From CAVPWP01 sp050789285 (GTDB taxonomy: Bacteria; Pseudomonadota; Alphaproteobacteria; Rhodobacterales; Rhodobacteraceae), in NCBI RefSeq assembly GCF_050789285.1, contig NZ_JBOUVX010000004.1, positions 186,001 through 250,000 on the forward strand: a DNA stretch of 64,000 nt, written 5' to 3'. A program made the position numbers and the translations under genes. Positions 57,723-64,000 of this stretch are shown piece after piece (the stretch's first letter is position 1; each line of letters starts with the position of its first letter). Under the pieces are notes generated by a model that had not been told where the DNA came from, ran no database searches, and saw only the letters and a list, made by a program, of their open reading frames with translations.

Positions 57723-58186
57723 CCGAGCTTTTCGCCTATACCGACGGCGCCTGTTCAGGGAACCCGGGTCCCGGCGGCTGGGGTGCGCTTCTGGTCGCCC
57801 GCGACGGCGAACGCGTTCTGAAGGAGCGTGAACTGAGCGGCGGCGAGGCCCTGACCACGAACAACAGGATGGAGCTTCTGGCGGCGATCAACGCGCTCGA
57901 GGCGCTGGACCGACCGTCGACGATCACGGTGGTGACCGACAGTGTCTACGTCAAGAACGGCGTCACCGACTGGATCCTGGGCTGGAAGCGCAACGGCTGG
58001 AAGACAGCCGCGAAGAAGCCGGTGAAGAACGACGATCTCTGGCGCCGTCTCGACGAGGCGCGGGCGCGCCACGAGGTGCGGTGGGAATGGATCAAGGGCC
58101 ACGCCGGCCACCCCGAGAACGAACGCGCCGACGAACTCGCGCGGGCGGGGATGAAGCCCTTCAAGCCGGGCAAGGCCGCGCAATGA
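57719..58186 (+). CDS. rnhA: Ribonuclease HI
   Basis: Degrades RNA in RNA-DNA hybrids. The 155-aa protein shows the full catalytic set: Asp in AYTDGACSGNPGPGGWGALL, Glu in TNNRMELLAAINAL, Asp in VVTDSVYVKNG, and the C-terminal His-Asp region HAGHPENERADELA. It is coupled to the genes on both sides by 4-bp overlaps. Confidence 0.97.
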   Translation: MTELFAYTDGACSGNPGPGGWGALLVARDGERVLKERELSGGEALTTNNRMELLAAINALEALDRPSTITVVTDSVYVKNGVTDWILGWKRNGWKTAAKKPVKNDDLWRRLDEARARHEVRWEWIKGHAGHPENERADELARAGMKPFKPGKAAQ

Positions 58187-58809
58187 CCGCGCTTTCGATC
58201 CTCGATCACGCGGCGGTGCTTGTCTTCGCCCTGACCGGAGCGCTGGTCGCCAGCCGGGCGCAGCTTGACATCGTGGGCTTCGCCTTTCTGGCCTGCCTCA
58301 CGGCGGTGGGCGGCGGCACTGTGCGGGACCTCCTGCTTGACCGCCATCCGATCTTCTGGCTGTCGGCGCCGACGTATCTTCTTCTGGCCTCGGTCGCGGC
58401 GGTGGTCGTCTTCTTCACGGCGCATCTGCTGGAAAGCCGCTACCGCGTCCTTCTCTGGCTCGACAGCGTGGCGCTTGGCGTGGCGGTCGCCGCGGGCGTC
58501 GCGGCGGCGACGGCGGTGGGACAGCCAGCGGCGATCGTCGTGCTGATGGGCGTGATCACCGGCTGCCTCGGCGGGCTGATGCGCGACGTGGTCGCCAACG
58601 AGGTTCCGCTGGTGCTGAAGCAGGGCGAACTTTACGTCTCGGCAGCCTTCGGCGGCGCGCTGGCCGCGGTCCTGGCCGCGCCGTTCCTGCCCGGCACGCT
58701 CTGGCAGCTTGCCTTGTGCATCGGCGTGACCTGGGCGCTGCGCGCCGGGTCCATCGCCTTCGGCTGGCGGTTGCCGGTCTATCGTGCCCGGCCGCCGCGG
58801 AACCGCTGA
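58183..58809 (+). CDS. TRIC-family (UPF0126) cation channel-like protein
   Basis: A trimeric intracellular cation channel homologue of the inner membrane. The 208-aa protein has seven hydrophobic helices in two repeats, each with a GGGTVRDLLL-type signature: AVGGGTVRDLLLDRHPIFW and GCLGGLMRDVVANEVPLVL. Potassium transport is suggested by studied homologues and is unproven here. It is the last gene of the ispH run. Confidence 0.9.
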   Translation: MTALSILDHAAVLVFALTGALVASRAQLDIVGFAFLACLTAVGGGTVRDLLLDRHPIFWLSAPTYLLLASVAAVVVFFTAHLLESRYRVLLWLDSVALGVAVAAGVAAATAVGQPAAIVVLMGVITGCLGGLMRDVVANEVPLVLKQGELYVSAAFGGALAAVLAAPFLPGTLWQLALCIGVTWALRAGSIAFGWRLPVYRARPPRNR

Positions 58810-58813
58810 GCCG

Positions 58814-59050
58814 TCATTTCCGCCAGTGCGTCGGCACGATGATCAGCGCGCCGACAGCAGCGACGATGGCGTTGATGCCGGGCCTTCCGAAGCTGATCCC
58901 GAACATCAGTGTCACGAAGTAGAAGACGAACGCCCCGCCGACGCAGATGATAATCGACTGCAGGATCCCGTTATGGGTGAAGCCGGTCTTCTCGGCGAGG
59001 TAGCCGACGATCCCGGCGATCACGACCGTGCCGATCAGGGTGGGGAACAT
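58814..59050 (-). CDS. GlsB/YeaQ/YmgE-like small membrane protein
   Basis: The 78-aa protein has three hydrophobic segments beginning MFPTLIGTVVIAGIVGYLAEK, a short family described as transglycosylase-associated or stress-induced membrane proteins. The assignment is tentative because little sequence is available. It is convergent with the TRIC gene and lies 3 bp downstream of fmt. Confidence 0.6.
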   Translation of the reverse strand: MFPTLIGTVVIAGIVGYLAEKTGFTHNGILQSIIICVGGAFVFYFVTLMFGISFGRPGINAIVAAVGALIIVPTHWRK

Positions 59051-59053
59051 GGA

Positions 59054-59962
59054 CTATCCTCCAAGGATGGTGCCGGGGGGCAGCGGCGTGCCGTTGAGGA
59101 AGGCGTTGACGCCCTGCCGTTCGCGGCCCTCGATCTGAGCTTCGGTGACTTCCACGGCGCCGGTTCCGCAGGCCACGATGAAGCCTTCAAGAACCGCACC
59201 CGGCGCGCCGGCCCCCTTCGCCAGCCGCGACCGCAGAAGCTTCACGCGCTTGCCGTTCAGCGTCGTCCATGCGCCGGGGAAGGGCGAAAGGCCGCGGATC
59301 TGGCGGTCGACCTCGACCGCGGGGCGGATCCAGTCGATGGCGGCCTCGGCCTTGTCGATCTTTCTGGCATAGGTCACGCCCGCCTCCGGCTGCGGGTCGG
59401 GCACAAGCGTATCGAGACGGTCCAGCGCCATGACGATCAGCCCGGCGCCAAGGCCCGCCAGCCGGTCGTGCAGGTCGGCCGTTGTCTCGGCCTCGCCGAT
59501 CGGCGTCGCCTCGCGCAGAAACACTGGCCCGGTGTCGAGACCGGCCTCCATGCGCATGATGCAGACCCCGGTTTCCGCGTCGCCCGCAAGGATCGCCCGG
59601 TGGATCGGCGCCGCACCGCGCCATCGCGGCAAGAGAGAGGCATGGATGTTCAGGCAGCCGCGGCGCGGCGCGTCGAGGACCGCCTGCGGCAGGATCAGCC
59701 CATAGGCCACGACGACACCCACATCGGCGTCGAGCGCGGCGAAGTCGGCCTGCGCCTCGTCGGTGCGCAGGCTGCGGGGGTGGCGCACCACGATCCCAAG
59801 CGCCTCGGCCCGGGCATGGACCGGGCTTGGCCGGTCCTTCTGGCCGCGCCCCGCCGGGCGCGGCGGCTGGGTATAGACACATACGACGTCATGCCCCGCC
59901 GCGACCAGCGCGTCGAGCGCCGGAACCGAAAACTCCGGCGTGCCCATGAACACCACCTTCAT
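59054..59962 (-). CDS. fmt: Methionyl-tRNA formyltransferase
   Basis: Formylates initiator Met-tRNA. The 302-aa protein begins MKVVFMGTPEFSVPALDALV and has the folate-binding NIHASLLPRWRGAAPIHRAIL. The catalytic region is GVCIMRMEAGLDTGPV, with a C-terminal OB domain. Its start overlaps the stop of the upstream deformylase-like gene by 4 bp, so formylation and deformylation genes are coupled. Confidence 0.96.
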   Translation of the reverse strand: MKVVFMGTPEFSVPALDALVAAGHDVVCVYTQPPRPAGRGQKDRPSPVHARAEALGIVVRHPRSLRTDEAQADFAALDADVGVVVAYGLILPQAVLDAPRRGCLNIHASLLPRWRGAAPIHRAILAGDAETGVCIMRMEAGLDTGPVFLREATPIGEAETTADLHDRLAGLGAGLIVMALDRLDTLVPDPQPEAGVTYARKIDKAEAAIDWIRPAVEVDRQIRGLSPFPGAWTTLNGKRVKLLRSRLAKGAGAPGAVLEGFIVACGTGAVEVTEAQIEGRERQGVNAFLNGTPLPPGTILGG

Positions 59963-60456
59963 GCCGCGCCCTTCCGCACCTTGCGCAGCAACATGTCACG
60001 CCGCGTCCGGCTTAGCCGGTCGATGAAGAGCCTGCCGTCCAGGTGGTCGATCTGGTGCTGCACGCTGGTCGACCACAGCCCCTCGAAGTCGCGCGTGACG
60101 TCGGCGCCCGTCTCGTCGAGGTAGCGCACCGTCACCCGCGCGGGGCGGTGCAGGATGGCCGAAATGCCGGGCAGGTTGGGGCTTGCCTCTTCATGGGCGC
60201 GCAACTCGTCAGAGGCGGCGACGATCACCGGATTGGCCAGCCGCACCGCCTGATCGCGTGCGTCCGAGGCATCGACGACGGCAAGGCGCAGCATCACCCC
60301 GATCTGCGGGGCGGCAAGGCCGACGCCCGGCATCGCCTCCATCGTGTCGATCATGTCGCCCCAGATCGCGCGGGTCGCGTCGGTGATCGCGGGCACCTCG
60401 TCGGCGCGGGTCCTGAGCCGGCGGTCGGGCCAGGGCAGGCAAAGGCGCGCCGTCAT
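59959..60456 (-). CDS. Peptide deformylase-like protein, catalytic residues replaced (def3)
   Basis: A third def paralogue of 165 aa. Motif 1 is intact (GVGLAAPQIG, residues 44-53). Motif 2, normally EGCLS, reads EASPN here, so the metal-binding Cys is Ser92. Motif 3, normally HExDH, is HQIDH (134-138), so the catalytic Glu is Gln135; both His remain. Deformylase activity is therefore very unlikely. The sequence is otherwise a full-length PDF fold and still in frame in the operon, so it is likely kept as a pseudoenzyme. It overlaps def2 and fmt by 4 bp. Confidence 0.85.
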   Translation of the reverse strand: MTARLCLPWPDRRLRTRADEVPAITDATRAIWGDMIDTMEAMPGVGLAAPQIGVMLRLAVVDASDARDQAVRLANPVIVAASDELRAHEEASPNLPGISAILHRPARVTVRYLDETGADVTRDFEGLWSTSVQHQIDHLDGRLFIDRLSRTRRDMLLRKVRKGAA

Positions 60457-60956
60457 CTCGTGGCCTCGGCATAGGCGGACTCGAGGTCGGCACGCAGAGT
60501 GGGGTCGGCGCGGGCGAAGGTGACGATTCCGTCGAGGTGATCGTATTCGTGCTGGGCGCAGATCGCGGCGAAGCCCGTCATCTCGGCCTCGACACGGGCG
60601 CCCTTCAGATCGGTCCAGCGCAGCACGATCCGGCCCGGACGCCGGACCGGCACAAGGATGCCGGGGATCGACAGGCAGCCTTCCTCGTTCAGAAGCAAGT
60701 CGCCGCCGGTCTCGACGATCTCGGGGTCGATGCAGACGATCGGGTCGGGGTCGCCGGTCTTCCAGGCCACGTCCATGACGAACAGGCGCCGCGACACGCC
60801 CACTTGCGGCGCGGCAAGGCCGCGTCCGGGCGCGGCATACATCGTTTCCAGCATGTCGGCGGCAAGGGCGCGCACCCCGTCGTCCACCCGCCCCACGGGA
60901 TCGGCCCGGCGCGCCAGCACCGGATCGGGCCATAGGGCGATGGGCCGAACGGTCAC
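60453..60956 (-). CDS. def: Peptide deformylase (def2)
   Basis: Removes the N-formyl group from nascent proteins. The 167-aa protein has all three motifs intact: GRGLAAPQVG, EEGCLSIPG and QHEYDHLDG. The C-terminus is short. It overlaps both neighbours by 4 bp. Confidence 0.94.
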   Translation of the reverse strand: MTVRPIALWPDPVLARRADPVGRVDDGVRALAADMLETMYAAPGRGLAAPQVGVSRRLFVMDVAWKTGDPDPIVCIDPEIVETGGDLLLNEEGCLSIPGILVPVRRPGRIVLRWTDLKGARVEAEMTGFAAICAQHEYDHLDGIVTFARADPTLRADLESAYAEATR

Positions 60957-61474
60957 GCCCGCGCCCGGTCGCGCTTGAGCTTGACCATCTTGCGGGTGAT
61001 CATCTGTCGCTTCAGCGGCTTGAGATAGTCGATGAAGAGGATGCCGTTCAGATGATCGATCTCATGCTGGACGCAGGTGGCCCAGAGACCGGAAAAGCGT
61101 TCGGCCTGGGGCTTGCCGTCAAGACCGGTCCAAGCCACCTCGACCTCGGCCGGGCGCTCGACCTCGGCGTATTGCTCGGGGATCGACAGGCACCCCTCCT
61201 CGTAGACGTTGCGCTCCTCCGAGGACCAGACCACCTTGGGGTTGATCAGGACCATGGGGCGCGGGGGCGCGGCTTCGTCCTTTACGCAATCCATCACCAG
61301 CATCTGCTTCAGCACGCCGACCTGCGGCGCGGCAAGACCGATGCCGGGGGCATCGTACATCGTCGCCAGCATGTCGTCGGCAAGCCGACGCAGGTCGTCG
61401 GTAATCTCGGACACGGGGTCGGCGACCTTCTTCAGGCGCGGGTCGGGATGGATCAGGATCGGGCGCAACGTCAT
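60953..61474 (-). CDS. def: Peptide deformylase (def1)
   Basis: The 173-aa enzyme carries GIGLAAPQVGVLKQ, EEGCLSIPEQYAEVERP and QHEIDHLNGILFIDYLK, all intact with the iron-binding Cys and His residues. A promoter lies immediately upstream, placing transcription start at or beside the ATG. First gene of def1-def2-def3-fmt. Confidence 0.96.
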   Translation of the reverse strand: MTLRPILIHPDPRLKKVADPVSEITDDLRRLADDMLATMYDAPGIGLAAPQVGVLKQMLVMDCVKDEAAPPRPMVLINPKVVWSSEERNVYEEGCLSIPEQYAEVERPAEVEVAWTGLDGKPQAERFSGLWATCVQHEIDHLNGILFIDYLKPLKRQMITRKMVKLKRDRARA

Positions 61475-61480
61475 GGCCCC

Positions 61481-61509
61481 GATTTAGGGGACCCTCGCCG
61501 CCTGCGCAA
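61481..61509 (-). promoter_or_regulatory. Candidate promoter of def1-def2-def3-fmt (leaderless)
   Basis: Minus-strand TTGCGC (61504-61509), 17-bp spacer, TAAATC (61481-61486). The -10 ends only 7 bp before the start codon at 61474, so the mRNA would begin at or within a base or two of the ATG. No Shine-Dalgarno is seen. Confidence 0.55.
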
Positions 61510-61514
61510 TCGGC

Positions 61515-61542
61515 TTGCGGTCGCCCGCCGCCCGGCTAGGTT
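61515..61542 (+). promoter_or_regulatory. Candidate promoter of the MalY-type gene
   Basis: TTGCGG (61515-61520), 16-bp spacer, TAGGTT (61537-61542), back to back with the def promoter in a 96-bp intergenic region. Confidence 0.4.
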
Positions 61543-61570
61543 TGCCGAACTTCGGCGAGGATGACGAACC

Positions 61571-62746
61571 ATGGACTTCGATTTCGACAGCGCCCCCTCG
61601 GGCAAGGGACACTTCGCGCAGAAGTGGGATGACATGGCCACGCTCATGGGCGTGACCGCCGAGGACGCCATTCCGATGTGGGTGGCCGACATGGACTTCC
61701 AGGCCGCGCCCTGCATCCTCAAGGCGCTTCAGACCGAGGTCGATCGCGGGTTCCTTGGGTATTTCGCGCAGACCGCCCGCGTGTCCGAGGCCGTCACGAC
61801 ATGGATGTCCACCCGGCACGGCTGGAGCTTCGATCCGTCGGCCTTGCGGTATTCGCACGGGGTGGTCGCGGGCTTCGCCATGGCGGTCGATGCCTTTTCC
61901 GACCCAGGCGACGGCGTCATCCTGTTCTCGCCCGTCTACCATTCCTTCTACGGCAAGCTTCGGGCATTGGGCCGCACCGTGCTGGAAAGCCCGCTGGCGA
62001 TGACCGACGGCCGTTTCGAGATGGATCTCGAAGACCTGGCGACCCGGCTGACAGGCCGCGAACGGATCGTGGTCCTGTGTTCACCGCACAACCCCGGCGG
62101 GCGGGTCTGGTCGCCGGACGAGATCCGCGCCCTGGCCGCCTTCTGCGAGGCCCACGACCTGATCCTGATCTCGGACGAGATCCACATGGACCTGACCTTC
62201 CCGGGCGTCCGCCATGTGCCGACCGCGGTCGCCGCGCCCGAGGCCAGGGCACGGCTCGTCACCCTGTCGGCGGCGTCGAAGGGCTTCAATATCGCCGGGG
62301 GCGAAACCGGGTTCATCGTGATCGAGGATCCCGCACTGATGGCGACCTTCGACCAGACCTTCAGGAACCGGGGCGGCACCCCCAACCGCTTCGGCATGCT
62401 CCTGCTGCGCGCGGCCTGCCGCGAGGGCGGACCGTGGAGCGATGCGGTCCGTGCCTATCTTGCCGACAACTTCACGCTGTGGCGGGACCGCATCGGCGCC
62501 CTGCCGGGCATCGAGGTCATGGACATGAGCGCCACCTATCTGTCGTGGGTCGACTTCCGTGGCACGGGCTGCACGACGCAGGATGTCGATACCCGAATCG
62601 GGGTCCATGCCCGAATCGCCAAAAGCCCGGGTCAGGCCTTCGGCACCGGCGGTGACGGCTGGAACCGGTTCAACCTTGCCATGCCGCGGCCGCGCCTTTT
62701 GACGGCGATCGAGCGCATGGAAGAGGCCTTCGCCGATCTTCAGTAG
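61571..62746 (+). CDS. MalY/PatB-type cystathionine beta-lyase (PLP C-S lyase)
   Basis: A fold-type I PLP enzyme, probably cleaving C-S bonds of cystathionine or related thiol conjugates. The 391-aa protein has the MalY family start IPMWVADMDFQAAPCI, then LCSPHNPGGRVWSPDE and the Asp in LISDEIHMDL. The PLP-binding Lys is in SAASKGFNIAGGE, and FRNRGGTPN precedes an Arg. In E. coli MalY also represses mal genes by binding MalT, which does not apply here. Confidence 0.88.
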   Translation: MDFDFDSAPSGKGHFAQKWDDMATLMGVTAEDAIPMWVADMDFQAAPCILKALQTEVDRGFLGYFAQTARVSEAVTTWMSTRHGWSFDPSALRYSHGVVAGFAMAVDAFSDPGDGVILFSPVYHSFYGKLRALGRTVLESPLAMTDGRFEMDLEDLATRLTGRERIVVLCSPHNPGGRVWSPDEIRALAAFCEAHDLILISDEIHMDLTFPGVRHVPTAVAAPEARARLVTLSAASKGFNIAGGETGFIVIEDPALMATFDQTFRNRGGTPNRFGMLLLRAACREGGPWSDAVRAYLADNFTLWRDRIGALPGIEVMDMSATYLSWVDFRGTGCTTQDVDTRIGVHARIAKSPGQAFGTGGDGWNRFNLAMPRPRLLTAIERMEEAFADLQ

Positions 62747-62758
62747 GTCCGCCGCGCC

Positions 62759-63112
62759 TCAGACAAGGCGCGGGATCAGACCCACGGGGGCGTTTTCGTC
62801 CCGGTCGTAGTCCAGCGGCGCGCGGTCGACGGCCGCGGTCGAGCGCTTGAATTCATAGACCATCTCGCCGGCCTCTTGCGCGCTGGCCACGATAAGGCAC
62901 TGCGACAGATGCCGCGCGCCATCGTAAAGGTCGACAAGGCCGCGCAGGTGCGGCGCGTCCTCGGCATCGAGGGCGAAGCCCCGGTCCCACACGCGCAGAA
63001 TGGTGAAGGTCTGATCGCCAACCTTCACCCGAAGGCGGCTTTTCTTGGCGGCGGCACGCTTGCGGGCCCGTTCCAGGCCGTCACGCACCTCTTTCGGCAG
63101 ATACTCGGACAT
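62759..63112 (-). CDS. Uncharacterised 117-aa protein
   Basis: I do not recognise a family. The N-terminus is a basic amphipathic helix (EVRDGLERARKRAAAKKSR). A compact beta-rich middle follows (LRVKVGDQTFTILRVWDRGFALD, LVDLYDGARHLSQCLIVASA), then an acidic C-terminal tail. The central pattern could suit a PilZ-like barrel, but I cannot show the RxxxR or DxSxxG motifs, so this is only a possibility. It has no signal peptide. The start at 63112 has AGGGGGAG about 8 nt upstream. Confidence 0.65.
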   Translation of the reverse strand: MSEYLPKEVRDGLERARKRAAAKKSRLRVKVGDQTFTILRVWDRGFALDAEDAPHLRGLVDLYDGARHLSQCLIVASAQEAGEMVYEFKRSTAAVDRAPLDYDRDENAPVGLIPRLV

Positions 63113-63347
63113 GACACATACTCCCCCTAACGCCTTGAGGATGAGGGGTTTTCACGTTTCGTCAAGCAAAGCTTCGGAATCTCCAAACGCAAGGCGACGA
63201 TTCCACTTCGACTGGGGAATTGTCGCCACATGGGCCGGCCGTCGGATTTGGTGTGCAATTTCGCACTTAAGCTGCGCCAACATGGGGATTACTGTGCCTG
63301 GATGCGTCGCCTACCTGACCCGTGGATTGCTGAACGGAGGACCTCGG

Positions 63348-64000
63348 ATGGGACAGCTGGTAGACGGCGTCTGGCACGACACATGGTACGACACGGCGCG
63401 CAGCGGTGGGGCCTTCGTGCGGTCGACCGCGCGGTTCCGGAACTGGATCACCCCCGATGGCAGGCCGGGCCCGTCAGGCGATGGCGGCTTCGAGGCCGAA
63501 GCGGGACGCTATCATCTTTACATCTCCTACGCCTGTCCCTGGGCGCATCGCACGCTGATCTTCCGCGAACTGAAAGGCCTTCAGGACCTGATCGGCGTTT
63601 CGGTCGTGCACCCCGACATGCTGACGGACGGCTGGACCTTTGCGCATGACTATCCGGGCACGACCGGAGACAGGCTGCATGCTGCGCCCTTCCTGCGCGA
63701 CATCTACCTGAAAGCCGATCCGAAGATTTCGGGCCGCGTTACCGTGCCGGTGCTCTGGGACCGGCAGCGCGAGACGATCGTGTCGAACGAATCCTCGGAA
63801 ATCATCCGCATGTTCAACGGCGCCTTCGATCACCTGACCGGCAACCGCGACGACTACTGGCCAGAAGACCTTCGCGCGGCCATCGACGACGTGAACACCC
63901 GCATCTACGACACGGTCAACAACGGCGTCTACCGCGCCGGCTTCGCCACCACCCAGTCCGCCTACGACGCGGCAGTGGCGCCTCTGTTTCAGTCGCTCGA
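63348..64000 (+). CDS. Glutathionyl-hydroquinone reductase, GST xi class (partial)
   Basis: Reduces glutathionyl-hydroquinones with GSH. ATG 63348 with GGAGG (63336-63340) upstream; 217 codons are visible and the 3' end runs off the window. The N-terminus has the YqjG/ECM4-type RSTARFRNWITPDG and the catalytic-Cys motif YISYACPWAHRTLIF. GRVTVPVLWDRQ and IVSNESSEIIRMFNGAFD follow, all diagnostic of the xi class. Confidence 0.92.
   Translation, partial: MGQLVDGVWHDTWYDTARSGGAFVRSTARFRNWITPDGRPGPSGDGGFEAEAGRYHLYISYACPWAHRTLIFRELKGLQDLIGVSVVHPDMLTDGWTFAHDYPGTTGDRLHAAPFLRDIYLKADPKISGRVTVPVLWDRQRETIVSNESSEIIRMFNGAFDHLTGNRDDYWPEDLRAAIDDVNTRIYDTVNNGVYRAGFATTQSAYDAAVAPLFQSL

Overview
The window is about 64 kb of high-GC chromosomal DNA from an alphaproteobacterium, most probably a Rhodobacteraceae (Rhodobacter/Roseobacter-type) species. 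I infer this from the DUF6473, DUF1491 and DUF374 family proteins, the three tandem def genes next to fmt, the ptsH-EIIA-rapZ-hprK-chvG-chvI/pckA block and the codon usage. No plasmid, phage, IS element, integrase or CRISPR signal was seen. This is core chromosome, and the interest lies in gene order, regulation and a few degenerate or unknown proteins.

Region 1 (1-20.4 kb, minus strand) is the ribosomal protein supercluster: str (rpsL-rpsG-fusA-tuf), S10 (rpsJ to rplP), spc (rpmC to adk) and the start of the alpha operon (rpsM, rpsK). It is not one uninterrupted block. Non-ribosomal genes sit between rplP and rpmC (a secreted alpha/beta hydrolase and a convergent lipoprotein), between rpmD and rplO (an unknown 261-aa protein) and between adk and rpsM (a 78-aa opposite-strand protein). 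Each break carries a good sigma70-like promoter with a 17-bp spacer just before the next ribosomal segment, and two breaks carry a terminator hairpin after the previous one. The supercluster therefore appears to be cut into separately transcribed units.

Region 2 (20.4-31.3 kb) holds a drug/metabolite exporter, tRNA-Trp, a DUF374 acyltransferase, a CatB-type acetyltransferase and a second tuf gene nearly identical to the first. A likely envelope operon follows (AEC transporter, cyclic-nucleotide-binding protein, DUF898 membrane protein, M48 protease, lipoprotein), then parC. The secE-nusG-rplKAJL-rpoBC block that would be expected between tRNA-Trp and rpsL is absent.

Region 3 (31.3-46 kb) has a short-chain dehydrogenase, a small twin-helix membrane protein, cobalamin adenosyltransferase, a hemolysin III-like protein, etfBA, DUF6473, 3-hydroxybutyryl-CoA dehydrogenase, an acyltransferase, the regulatory PTS (ptsH, EIIA, rapZ, hprK), ChvG/ChvI, and the divergent gluconeogenic pckA with tandem operator-like repeats upstream.

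Region 4 (46-64 kb) is housekeeping. One run is acpS-lepB-rnc-era-DUF1491-recO and another is rpoZ-rsh-DUF2062-pdxJ. There is also a NYN-domain nuclease, a translationally coupled run ispH-ydeI-DUF3429-GST-rnhA-TRIC, def1-def2-def3-fmt (def3 has lost catalytic residues), a MalY-type C-S lyase, an unknown protein and a partial glutathionyl-hydroquinone reductase at the right edge.
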